IMG/VR virus record: IMGVR_UViG_3300044998_000182
Span: 1 to 29,741 of that record
Reading direction: 5' to 3' (one strand)
Origin: a virus
Length of the DNA stretch: 29,741 bases
Part shown: one piece after another, positions 1 to 7,673 of the stretch
How positions within the stretch are numbered: the stretch's first letter is position 1
Layout: every line of letters starts with the position of its first letter
The notes under the pieces: generated by a model
What the model saw: only the letters and a program-made list of their open reading frames with translations
What the model was told of the DNA's origin: nothing
The model's database searches: none
Position numbers and translations under genes: made by a program

Positions 1-40
1 TACAATCAACACAAATTCTTTGGCATTCTGTGGCGTTCAT
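1..40 (-). CDS. Partial CDS at window edge, N-terminal 13 residues, Cys-rich start
   Basis: An ATG at 38-40 on the minus strand opens a frame that runs off the left edge. It has a good ribosome binding site (TGAGG, six bases upstream). The visible peptide is MNATECQRICVDC, with a C-x3-C-x2-C spacing that may begin a zinc-binding module. It lies about 50 bases downstream of the Nudix gene on the same strand, so it is probably the next gene of that operon. Too little is visible for a function. Confidence 0.45.
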   Translation of the reverse strand, partial: MNATECQRICVDC

Positions 41-90
41 GTTTTGCCTCAAAATTATTTCGGCTTTACAACAGAACAGATTGTACCCTT

Positions 91-681
91 CTACTTTTGG
101 CTGTCAAGCACATTTTTGCTCGCCAACCACTCCGAGAACGAGTTCTTGGGGATTTTACGATCTATCACACGTTTGTATGACGGCCAGTGTTCGGCCATTT
201 TAGGATGCAATTTGTATTTGCTTAACTCGTTGATGGGTATCCACTTAGCCTCGCTATGTTCTTTACTGATTTCGCACTCGAACGGCTTGGAAATCCTGTA
301 CATGAAGACGTGGAAGTTGTGGTGGCCATCTTTTTCGTGGAACTTTTCGATTTGGTAGCCTTGAGGCCCAGCACCGCACTCTTCCTTGGTTTCACGCCAC
401 GCCGTAGCGATGGGGCTTTCGCCCTTTTTAGCGCCGCCACCCGGAATTCCCCACGTCCCTGCATTGTCGCTCGGCTCTTTCCGCTTTAGCAACAAAATAG
501 AATGTCCATCCGTAAAAAGGATTCCGGCCCCGGACTGATGCCAATAACGCTTGCCGTCTTTTCCGATTCTGTGAAATTGTTCAGAGAACGTGGGGAATAC
601 GTCTTCTTGAGTAACGCCCCACGCTAAGCAGCCATCACAAATATCTTGGTTGCTGGGTTCTCCGCAGTGGCAACAAATCAT
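91..681 (-). CDS. Nudix hydrolase with N-terminal zinc ribbon
   Basis: Nudix enzymes hydrolyse nucleoside diphosphates linked to another group (oxidised dNTPs, NAD, ADP-ribose and similar). The 196-residue protein starts with a short zinc ribbon (C3, C4, C6, then C15 and C18). The Nudix box follows at residues 82-104: G82, E88, R96-E97, E100-E101 and G103 fit GX5EX7REUXEEXGU, though the usual hydrophobic residue after RE is Thr98. The zinc ribbon plus Nudix layout recalls NudC-type NADH pyrophosphatases, but the substrate cannot be read from the sequence. The start codon overlaps the stop of the preceding minus-strand gene as ATGA, with AAAGGG just upstream, so the two are probably translationally coupled. 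The fold assignment is firm; the substrate is unknown. Confidence 0.9.
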   Translation of the reverse strand: MICCHCGEPSNQDICDGCLAWGVTQEDVFPTFSEQFHRIGKDGKRYWHQSGAGILFTDGHSILLLKRKEPSDNAGTWGIPGGGAKKGESPIATAWRETKEECGAGPQGYQIEKFHEKDGHHNFHVFMYRISKPFECEISKEHSEAKWIPINELSKYKLHPKMAEHWPSYKRVIDRKIPKNSFSEWLASKNVLDSQK

Positions 682-1274
682 CCCTTTGGCCCTCTCTTTA
701 ACGGAACTGGTTTCAATTTCTCTTGATGACGATCAGGTTGATCCTTCAAGTGATGCATCATATTGTTCAATTCCTTGGCTATTTCTGCTGCATTATCGGC
801 GTCACATTTCTTATTTGTCTGAATGGAAACCGTCTTTCTTTCACGATTGTAAAATCCCTTGGATATTACAAAGCAGGCATGTTCTGCATTCCAAGTGACA
901 ACACCAGCCCATTCGCCATCGTCCCAATTTCTTGTGGAAACCAATAAACGAAGAGGTTTTTCTGTAAAAACGTGTTTTGTGTGATAACCATTATTTTTGA
1001 GAGCGGCACTTACATACCCCAAAGCAACCTTGGCGAAACCTTCCAAAACTTCGTCTTTTTTGGTGCGATAATTGACTTCAATACCGTATCGAGAAGTTTC
1101 AACTGCTTCGACAAGCATATTTTCACGATGTTCAAAATAGGTTTTCAAATTACCTTTAAGAACAATACCGAAATACTCCAAGGCGAGCTTGGTAAATTCA
1201 TCTTTGCTGAGGAATTTAAGCTCGCCGGAATCACCGATATTCTTTTCTTGATACCATTCTTTATATGACTTCAT
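678..1274 (-). CDS. Conserved-looking phage protein of unknown function (198 aa)
   Basis: Unrecognised. The longer open frame extends upstream to 1526, but that part overlaps the neck-like gene. The start at 1274 sits four bases after that gene's stop and has a GGGG-type ribosome binding site, so it is preferred. The protein is soluble and mixed charged, with a central aromatic segment (WDDGEWAGVVTWN) and a basic, Pro-rich C terminus ending KRGPKG. It overlaps the Nudix start by ATGA. Its place between a virion gene and a Nudix enzyme gives no clear hint of role. That it is a real gene is well supported by spacing and coupling. Confidence 0.8.
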   Translation of the reverse strand: MKSYKEWYQEKNIGDSGELKFLSKDEFTKLALEYFGIVLKGNLKTYFEHRENMLVEAVETSRYGIEVNYRTKKDEVLEGFAKVALGYVSAALKNNGYHTKHVFTEKPLRLLVSTRNWDDGEWAGVVTWNAEHACFVISKGFYNRERKTVSIQTNKKCDADNAAEIAKELNNMMHHLKDQPDRHQEKLKPVPLKRGPKG

Positions 1275-1278
1275 ATTT

Positions 1279-2151
1279 TTACCCCATAGAAGGACCAAGC
1301 AAATCGCCCCATTTATTGAGTAGCTTTTCTTCCCATTCTTTTTTCTCTTCCAGCCCTTCTTGAAGAATTTGTTGGCCGTCCAACTGAATGCCACCGTTGG
1401 GACCGGGTGGGTTCTGAATTTTAGAACGAATTCTGCCGAGAATAATCTTGGCAAATGCCAAAGCACCTTCTTGCATGGCCTGAGTGACCATTGCAAAGTC
1501 CGGTCGGCGTTGCAAATATCGAACAATTACCGGGAAACTTCTATAAGGGGTAGGATACAATTTGACGTGATTGTATCCGCCAAGCCATTCCCAGCCACCC
1601 TGTTGACCTGAAATTCGGTTGTACATATCCTCATATTGTTTGTACAAGACCCATTCGCCCATCTTGCCCCAGACAGGCTGTTGAGGGTTAATACCGCCTG
1701 CAATACTGCCATAAGCACCCGCTCCCATGTATTCGAGGGGGATTACACCACCTAAATCTGATGAAGAAAATGCATAATTAGCGGTTTCTTTGTAATAGAT
1801 ATTACGAACGTATCCTACGTCGGCTGGCAATTCGTAAACGCTTTGCCCCGGCGTAGCATAAAAGGTGTAATATTGGAAGTATTCAGCAGGAGCATAGTCT
1901 TCAAATATTTGAAGAGCAAAATCAATTGCATTGTAAACTTGTTGTTCGTCTAGCTCTAACTGAATTACCGGGGCACCCAGCATAGTGAGAACATATTCTT
2001 TAATTTGTTCTCTAACTTTGAGTCTGGAACGTCTGGGACCGATTTTTACCAAGGGATCGGTTGCACCTAAATCATTGCAAGAAGCACAGTTGGCGTAAGC
2101 ACTGTACTCTTCTTTGCTGGGTCGGGGAATAAATAACATATTGCTGCTCAT
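1279..2151 (-). CDS. Candidate neck / head-tail connector protein (T4 gp13-like)
   Basis: This 290-residue protein has the look of T4-type neck proteins, which join the DNA-filled head to the tail. A helical segment at about residues 47-90 (REQIKEYVLTMLGAP, then a QVYNAIDFALQIFEDYAP-like stretch) precedes a beta-rich, aromatic region rich in Tyr, Trp and Gly (about 95-220). The C terminus is a charged helix. T4 gp13 is of similar length (309 residues). Neighbours encode gp14-, gp15-, gp18- and gp19-like proteins, which supports a neck role. It is transcribed away from them. The ribosome binding site is weak; an ATG four codons in (2139) is an alternative start. I infer a connector role from length, pattern and context, not from a decisive motif. 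Confidence 0.5.
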   Translation of the reverse strand: MSSNMLFIPRPSKEEYSAYANCASCNDLGATDPLVKIGPRRSRLKVREQIKEYVLTMLGAPVIQLELDEQQVYNAIDFALQIFEDYAPAEYFQYYTFYATPGQSVYELPADVGYVRNIYYKETANYAFSSSDLGGVIPLEYMGAGAYGSIAGGINPQQPVWGKMGEWVLYKQYEDMYNRISGQQGGWEWLGGYNHVKLYPTPYRSFPVIVRYLQRRPDFAMVTQAMQEGALAFAKIILGRIRSKIQNPPGPNGGIQLDGQQILQEGLEEKKEWEEKLLNKWGDLLGPSMG

Positions 2152-2194
2152 GCTAATATATAGTTTCGGGATTACGAAATGGGGTTGTAATTAA

Positions 2195-5100
2195 ATGAAA
2201 GCCGTTAACTTCAAAGATTTCTTCAAAACCAAATTTTTTACCGAAGACAGGAGATATGTCAATGCATATATGCCTAAGCTCTTCGAGATGGCTAGACCGT
2301 TTAGCCCAAATGATCCTACGGCCAGTGCAACAGGCGACGTAGCGAAGCATCCTATTCGTATTGATAATGATGACATTGAATTTTTACAGCAGTTCCCACC
2401 AGACCTTTGGGGTCGTGCTTTGCACGCTCGCTACCACGACGATTTATATGCTGCTTTGAGAGCCAGAGAGGAAGCACGGGGTCCAAAATACGAGGAATTG
2501 GTTCAGAAAATCAAACAAGCTCTCCTGTCGGGCAACCTCGACATGCTTAGAGATATGGTGCCCCCGCACACTTTGAGACAAATCCAAAATAACTACGGCC
2601 CAGAATGGGCCGAAAGATACAGAGGCGGAAACCTAGAAAAAGCTGCTACGGGTGCTGCAAAAGATATTGCTTACTATGCAGTCGAAGAAGCGATGCCAGA
2701 TACTGTCAATGACGAACCCAGAGTTTATGAATTCCGTGGGCAAGGCAAAGGTGTCCGAAGGATTAAAGCTCACCCATTCATCAATCGTTTAATCCACAAA
2801 TTGGAAAGAACAAGAGGCCACCAACACGCTCCACACACCGGACTGTCAAAATACGGACACGAAACTGGTCAATATGGATACGATTTACACGGCGTTAAAG
2901 AAGGAAGACCAAAAAAGAAAGCTGGGGATAGCGATATTCCTCACAGCACCCAAGGTATGCAAATGCCATCCCACCAAACAGTTGTGGATCGCATGAAGGA
3001 TTTCCTTGCAACAAATGCTCACGGAATATATGGCGATTTGCCACGACCGGGAGAAGAAATCGAGTTGCCTTCTGGCGAGAAGGTTAGAGTAAAGGGATTT
3101 CAGCCCGTTGCAGCCGGAAAGGGCGGACGACAGGGCGGTGGCGAGCATGTACAAGACTCGTTTATCCGTAAAAAATATCAGAACCCACTAGAATCCAAAT
3201 ACTATACCCTTCTAGGTTTGGCTAACGCTCCTTTCAAAACTCTCAGCGGCGAAGAAGTTAATCCCCGTAGTTTCCCATCTAATGATAAGAAACGTGCGGA
3301 GGCTGTACGTCTCGCTCGACAAGACATTGAATGGCTCAAACGAAATGGTGGTATTTCTGGCCCGCCAATTCCCGGTCATCATCAACATTGGAAAGGTATT
3401 CCTTTCGATCAACGTCAAACCGTACACCTTCCACACTTTGAGAAGGAAATTATAGAGGTCGATAAAGACGGAAGAGAAATTAAAACAAAAATCGACATGC
3501 CATATGTTCGTCCGGCTGGATATTTCCGGTCTATCGGCATTTTGCCCGAAGACTATGAAACAGACGAGGAGGGCAAAATCATCATTGACCCCAGAACTGG
3601 TCAGCCAAAACTTGCCATCCCAGATGAGGAACGAAGAGGTTATCAAAAAGATTATGTTGACGTTCACCCAGATGATTACGAGGCAATCCAAAGGGCAACA
3701 CGCAGAAAAGGCGTATATGCTGCGGGGGCTTTGTCGCTAAATCAAAATACATCAGGCGCTCAACCACTCGAATACGGCCACAAAGATTATCACGATAAGA
3801 TGTTCCAAATCTTCGGCCCAGAGCCGGGAGATGATCGTCCACGTCCAACAACTGCCATGAAGATAAACAAATTGGACAGTCAAGGACGATTCGACCGCAC
3901 GGGAGAAGGCGGTTTATTCTACGACGACATTATTCGTGGCATCAGAAGCTGCTTGAAGAGTGCCGACTGCGGTGAAGCCACGGTATGGGAAAGAAATATC
4001 GGTTTGAACAACATCGAAGAAATTCACCAAATCATTGTTCAAAGAATGCAACAGAATCTAAATGACCCAGATATGTTGGAACCAAGCAAGCGTGCTACAT
4101 TTGCCAAAACGCAAACAAGCATGATTATGCAGCAAGACCACGAGGGTGGCAGAACTCGTAGAAAGAGAATTCTCGATCCAACCTTGCGTCAAACTTCAAT
4201 GGACCGTGCCACAAAGAGTGCAGAGACGGGCGAAGAAAGCTCGGCCACAACTCAAGATATTGTAAGTCAAAAATTGAGAGACAGAGGCTTCTATCGTGAC
4301 GAACTTGGAGACACAGTAAATAGAAAACAACTTTCTGGTCAACACAAATTCCCTTACGATGTACGCCAAATGCGTGCTTTGCTTGACGAATTGAGACAAG
4401 AAGCCGGAAGTGCTGATGCTGAGGCTCAGGTCGCAAAAGAAAGAAGCCGTCAAGATGTGGGCCAAGAAATCATTACATTGCTTTCAAAATCTATTCAAGA
4501 CAAGAAGGTTGTAGCTCTACAAATCTATGAATTGATTAAGAAGATGATTGAAGTCGATGGTTATACATCAGATGTAGAACAAGCAGCTAATGAAGTCATG
4601 GCGGCAATTACCAAGGAAGCACAAACGTCTGCACAATTGGTGGCCAACTTCGCACAACACCCATTGACAAGAAAATACTCTGACTCGGATGAATTGCGAG
4701 CCGGACAGCAAGCTCAACAACAACCACAACAAGCTCAAGCTGGTGGCAAAGACAAAGATTTGGATGTTGCTATCGACAAGTTGTGGGATGATTACCTCAA
4801 CAATATCGACACCGATGAGAATGATAAGATTGTTCCTAGCGACCAAATGCGGACAGCTTTATTGCCTCAAGGTGGAGAGAAGGTAAGTCGATTGGCCAAG
4901 TTGATTGCCAGCAACTTCCCCGGCAAAGAGGAAGCAATTGCTGCTGGCGTACAAGACGCTATTTACGATGCCTTGGATATGGAAAAACCGGCTGAACAAA
5001 AGCCTGCGGTCGCTCCGACGCCGGTACGTCCTCAACAGCAAGCTCCAAAACAGCCGATCCCAATTCGCCCACAAGTTCCAGCGGCAGCGGCGGCTAGGGA

Positions 5101-5335
5101 CGTGGGCACATTATCGGCCAGAGAAAGAGCCGCCAAAACACCTGACTGGAAAGTGTTGAAAGATAACCGAGACTTCTTGGCTTTGGCTTTCCACCAGACA
5201 TTCTTGACAAGATTGAGAAAAGAATCGCTAGAAAACCTGAGAGCGGCTATTTTGCGGGATCACGGTAATGCTGCCAACCAAGATGAAGTGCAACAAGCTC
5301 TATTAAACATAGACCAAGAAATGAAGAGTTTATAA
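2195..5335 (+). CDS. Very large unrecognised protein (1046 aa), likely virion-associated
   Basis: The largest gene in the window and not recognised. It begins with a basic, aromatic N terminus (MKAVNFKDFFKTKFF) and is strongly hydrophilic throughout. The middle is rich in His, Arg and Gly; about residues 640-800 are charged and probably helical. Two Gln/Pro/Ala-rich linkers (about 828-848 and 945-975) surround a short acidic segment, and a final helical domain follows. No signal peptide or membrane segment is visible. The weak GGGG ribosome binding site is about ten bases upstream of the ATG. The stop overlaps the next gene's start as TAATG. Position among neck genes suggests an internal head, scaffold-like or ejected protein, but this is only inference. 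Confidence 0.8.
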   Translation: MKAVNFKDFFKTKFFTEDRRYVNAYMPKLFEMARPFSPNDPTASATGDVAKHPIRIDNDDIEFLQQFPPDLWGRALHARYHDDLYAALRAREEARGPKYEELVQKIKQALLSGNLDMLRDMVPPHTLRQIQNNYGPEWAERYRGGNLEKAATGAAKDIAYYAVEEAMPDTVNDEPRVYEFRGQGKGVRRIKAHPFINRLIHKLERTRGHQHAPHTGLSKYGHETGQYGYDLHGVKEGRPKKKAGDSDIPHSTQGMQMPSHQTVVDRMKDFLATNAHGIYGDLPRPGEEIELPSGEKVRVKGFQPVAAGKGGRQGGGEHVQDSFIRKKYQNPLESKYYTLLGLANAPFKTLSGEEVNPRSFPSNDKKRAEAVRLARQDIEWLKRNGGISGPPIPGHHQHWKGIPFDQRQTVHLPHFEKEIIEVDKDGREIKTKIDMPYVRPAGYFRSIGILPEDYETDEEGKIIIDPRTGQPKLAIPDEERRGYQKDYVDVHPDDYEAIQRATRRKGVYAAGALSLNQNTSGAQPLEYGHKDYHDKMFQIFGPEPGDDRPRPTTAMKINKLDSQGRFDRTGEGGLFYDDIIRGIRSCLKSADCGEATVWERNIGLNNIEEIHQIIVQRMQQNLNDPDMLEPSKRATFAKTQTSMIMQQDHEGGRTRRKRILDPTLRQTSMDRATKSAETGEESSATTQDIVSQKLRDRGFYRDELGDTVNRKQLSGQHKFPYDVRQMRALLDELRQEAGSADAEAQVAKERSRQDVGQEIITLLSKSIQDKKVVALQIYELIKKMIEVDGYTSDVEQAANEVMAAITKEAQTSAQLVANFAQHPLTRKYSDSDELRAGQQAQQQPQQAQAGGKDKDLDVAIDKLWDDYLNNIDTDENDKIVPSDQMRTALLPQGGEKVSRLAKLIASNFPGKEEAIAAGVQDAIYDALDMEKPAEQKPAVAPTPVRPQQQAPKQPIPIRPQVPAAAAARDVGTLSARERAAKTPDWKVLKDNRDFLALAFHQTFLTRLRKESLENLRAAILRDHGNAANQDEVQQALLNIDQEMKSL

Positions 5336-5625
5336 TGGCAACAACAGACCTAAATCCGTGGATGAGCTATCTCAGTAACCCGAAAGCTCATTATGTGCAA
5401 AAAAGCATGTTCCAACTTTTACAAGATCGGTACACAAAACACCAAGATATTGTAGAAAGGGTTGGCGTATCGCTACTAACTGATAAAGATGTGCAGGCTT
5501 TTTTGCAAATGGCGATTGAGATATACGAGATTGGTTATCTCAAAGCTGTAGGCGATTACAAAGAACAACTTGAGAAAATGGGCATTAAAGCCACGGTGGT
5601 TCACCCGGATCAAGCCTCAAAGTGA
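5335..5625 (+). CDS. Small helical protein coupled to the 1046-aa gene (96 aa)
   Basis: Unrecognised 96-residue protein. Its ATG shares an A with the stop codon of the 1046-residue gene (TAATG), so translation is probably coupled and the two products may act together. The sequence is largely helical, with a segment around residues 45-75 (LLTDKDVQAFLQMAIEIYEIG) that looks like an interaction helix. The 3' end overlaps the convergent minus-strand gene by 16 bases, leaving no room for a separate terminator. Confidence 0.75.
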   Translation: MATTDLNPWMSYLSNPKAHYVQKSMFQLLQDRYTKHQDIVERVGVSLLTDKDVQAFLQMAIEIYEIGYLKAVGDYKEQLEKMGIKATVVHPDQASK

Positions 5626-6275
5626 GGCTGAAAGTCGGATGGGTGAGATGTAATAATCCAACCACCAGTCTTTTCGACTCGCTCCTGTACTCTCCACCAT
5701 CTCTTTTGTGTGGTTTTGGGGTATATGATCGAGCCTTGAAGAATTTGATTGGTTAATTTATCTGCCTGAGTCCAAAATTTGAACGTCAAATCAGATTGAT
5801 CCAAAATTACCCCCTCGAAAGAGAATGGGGATTTATATTTCAGAGTTTGCACGTTGTCGCCATAAACATTGTCGATTTTGTTTTCGAGAAAAGCAGGCAG
5901 ACAATGGATAAATATTTTTGGAATAGAATTGTCGATATTTTCCGGTCGTGGAGGCTCAACGATCTTATTTTCAACCACAGTTATTTCGGATTTTGGTTCC
6001 AAAATGACTTTGGGTTCAGAAATCGTCGGTGTCTCTACTACTTTAATATCAGGTTCTTTAGGAGTTGCGGCTGCGGCTTGGTCGAGTTCGTCAATAAAGC
6101 TGTTACGAACTTGGAAGTCCGTTTTGATCGCATTAAGCTCCGAAGAATCGGGCAGGATTTCGCTACCCCACTTCATATTGTGGACACGAAACTCCTCCCA
6201 TATTTTTTGTTCTTTCATCAGGGGATTTGGTCCCTTCAAACGATAAACACTGCCGTCTTTGTTTTTCAAAGTCAT
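5610..6275 (-). CDS. Virion-type protein sharing an N-terminal motif with the gp14-like neck protein (221 aa)
   Basis: The first dozen residues (LKNKDGSVYRLKG, followed by an acidic, aromatic segment) closely resemble the start of the gp14-like protein at 8633 (LRNQDGTPYTLAG). A low-complexity middle rich in Pro, Glu, Val and Ile (about residues 70-115) leads to an aromatic C-terminal domain (about 120-221) with KFWTQAD and KRWWRVQ. I infer a neck or connector accessory protein built on the same N-terminal attachment motif. The ATG at 6275 forms an ATGA overlap with the HNH stop and has AAAGAGA upstream; the in-frame ATG at 6299 would overlap the HNH gene further and is less likely. Confidence 0.6.
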   Translation of the reverse strand: MTLKNKDGSVYRLKGPNPLMKEQKIWEEFRVHNMKWGSEILPDSSELNAIKTDFQVRNSFIDELDQAAAATPKEPDIKVVETPTISEPKVILEPKSEITVVENKIVEPPRPENIDNSIPKIFIHCLPAFLENKIDNVYGDNVQTLKYKSPFSFEGVILDQSDLTFKFWTQADKLTNQILQGSIIYPKTTQKRWWRVQERVEKTGGWIITSHPSDFQPHFEA

Positions 6276-7039
6276 TTTATTCTCTTTTTTGTAAGCCAAG
6301 ATTCAAATTCTTTTTTGCAATATTTTCCTTGCTTGTTTAGATTGTGCTGCTTTGGAACAGGTTGTAAATTTTCTAAACAATTTATCAACTTCAAATCTTG
6401 AATACCATAATCAACAAATGCTTTAATTGGAAATACATGATCTAAGTGCCACTCACCTTGAATAATTTGCTTAAATTTTTCTTGATTTATCCAATCACGA
6501 AGTTCCTCTGAAGTAAATCCCAACATTTGACTTGTTTTATATACTTTTTTCTTTCCAAATGATTTCAAAGACCTGTGTAATAAATTATAGCATCGTTTTC
6601 TCAAAGATTCATTTTCTTTAACAAGTTGTCTATTGGGATTCCATTTATGGTTTTTCGGGCCTATCTTTAAGCTGCACTTTCGACATCGATGACCAGCCCT
6701 AAAATTAACAAAGGTAATTTCTGATACGTTGCCGCAACAACACTTGTACCAAAGTGGCGTTAGAGAATTTTTATATTCATTGCTCAAAAGAGTACATTTA
6801 TTGGATTCAAAATATTCTCTAATATACTCATAATCAAAGGCTCTAGTTTTGGAACTTTTAAGGTTGCCACAATTTTTACATCTGGCACCAGACCTGAATC
6901 TCTTCAAGTTATTTTTAGCTTTGTTGCCACAAGAGCATACATATTCTAGCGAAGTGTTACTATCTTTATATTGCGACAAAAGTTTACAACCTTGGTCTTC
7001 AAAGATTCTTTCGACTTCGCCTTGAGATAATTTTCGCAT
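6272..7039 (-). CDS. Free-standing HNH endonuclease with two zinc-ribbon-like repeats
   Basis: A probable homing endonuclease that cuts DNA at a specific site and spreads by copying itself into genomes lacking it. The HNH core lies at residues 197-240: W197-H198-L-D200-H201, N224 in CLENLQP, and H232 in KQHNLNK. Upstream are two Cys repeats of the form C-x-C-G ... C-x2-C (about 35-57 and 100-122) that probably bind zinc and may contact DNA. The start at 7039 has AAGGAA five bases upstream; the longer frame from 7105 adds a segment with no ribosome binding site. The stop overlaps the next gene as ATGA. No intron or intein is visible, so it appears free-standing among virion genes, as in many T4-type phages. 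Confidence 0.88.
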   Translation of the reverse strand: MRKLSQGEVERIFEDQGCKLLSQYKDSNTSLEYVCSCGNKAKNNLKRFRSGARCKNCGNLKSSKTRAFDYEYIREYFESNKCTLLSNEYKNSLTPLWYKCCCGNVSEITFVNFRAGHRCRKCSLKIGPKNHKWNPNRQLVKENESLRKRCYNLLHRSLKSFGKKKVYKTSQMLGFTSEELRDWINQEKFKQIIQGEWHLDHVFPIKAFVDYGIQDLKLINCLENLQPVPKQHNLNKQGKYCKKEFESWLTKKRIK

Positions 7040-7053
7040 TGTGGTTCCTTTTC

Positions 7054-7061
7054 CATTTATA
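7054..7061 (-). promoter_or_regulatory. Weak candidate late promoter upstream of the HNH gene
   Basis: The minus strand reads TATAAATG, 7 of 8 matches to the T4-type late octamer TATAAATA, ending about 14 bases before the HNH start. One mismatch in an AT-rich stretch could be chance. Confidence 0.3.
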
Positions 7062-7106
7062 TAGAAGTAGGACCAAATAAATTTCTCAAAAAAAATTGGA
7101 GACAAC

Positions 7107-7114
7107 TATAAATA
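7107..7114 (+). promoter_or_regulatory. T4-type late promoter (perfect TATAAATA)
   Basis: A perfect TATAAATA octamer lies 21 bases upstream of the start at 7136, followed by the ribosome binding site AGGAG. In T4 this octamer is the whole -10 element recognised by RNA polymerase carrying gp55. A gp55-like gene is present at 15773-16321, so promoter and cognate factor occur together. Confidence 0.75.
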
Positions 7115-7135
7115 GAAGAAAAGTAGGAGTGAAAT

Positions 7136-7561
7136 ATGGCATTAGTAGTACCTGACGTTGCTGAAATTCTGATGTTGCAATATCTCGTCAATATGTTGGC
7201 AACAGATGGCACAGCCGGACCAGCCGGTGGACAGAGAGTTCTTAGACTTTACACCAATAATCCAACTGTTAACGACAGCATTACAACTTCAATTATTACT
7301 GAAGCGGTAGGAGCTACTGGTTATGCTCCAATTACACTTGTGGGTTCATCTTGGACGACGACCCAAACGAACGGCACGACGACAGCGGTTTACAGTGAAC
7401 AGACCTTTACTTTCACGACGGCAGTGACAGTTTACGGGTATTATGTAACTTCCCAAACAGGCGGAAACTTACTGTGGGTTGAGAAATTCTCAGGCGCTCC
7501 GTTCCAGTTGCCAGCAGGCGGTGGCGAGATTGCTATTACACCCAAAGTCACTTTAGACTGA
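7136..7561 (+). CDS. Small beta-rich virion-type protein, predicted abundant (141 aa)
   Basis: The protein is rich in Thr, Gly, Val and Ala and reads as a single beta-sandwich. Short segments such as LRLYTNN, YSEQTFTFT and VYGYYVTS recall a group of small phage structural proteins. It is probably a capsid decoration or tail surface protein; the exact role is inferred. The gene sits alone between a perfect late promoter and a 17-bp-stem terminator, an arrangement that suggests high, separate late expression. The AGGAG ribosome binding site is six bases from the ATG. No signal peptide or membrane segment is seen. Confidence 0.8.
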   Translation: MALVVPDVAEILMLQYLVNMLATDGTAGPAGGQRVLRLYTNNPTVNDSITTSIITEAVGATGYAPITLVGSSWTTTQTNGTTTAVYSEQTFTFTTAVTVYGYYVTSQTGGNLLWVEKFSGAPFQLPAGGGEIAITPKVTLD

Positions 7562-7585
7562 TTTTGACCTTTAAAATTCAATAAC

Positions 7586-7626
7586 AAAAAAACCTTCTGC
7601 CTATATACAGGCAGAAGGTTTTTTTG
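7586..7626. terminator. Strong intrinsic terminator, A/T-flanked 12-bp core stem
   Basis: AACCTTCTGCCT (7591-7602) and its perfect complement (7609-7620) are separated by a six-base loop. Flanking A5 and T5 extend the stem to 17 bp and supply a U-tract, and the A-tract on the other side would allow function in both directions. Confidence 0.93.
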
Positions 7627-7673
7627 TTTATTATCAGCTACGCCGGAAAAAGGTAGGAAGGATATATACAATC

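Noticed and set aside
1275-1526. Upstream extension of the 198-aa gene to 1526
   Set aside because: It overlaps the neck-like gene 1279-2151 in another frame and the ATG at 1274 has its own ribosome binding site.
2152-2194. Divergent promoter in the 43-base gap between the neck-like gene and the 1046-aa gene
   Set aside because: An AT-rich TATATATT stretch is present, but it has two mismatches to the late octamer and no -35 partner, so it is not called.
4700-4740. CAACAA-type repeats in the 1046-aa gene
   Set aside because: They encode a Gln-rich linker in frame and need no other explanation.
7040-7105. Longer start for the HNH gene at 7105
   Set aside because: No ribosome binding site precedes it, while the ATG at 7039 has AAGGAA at good spacing.
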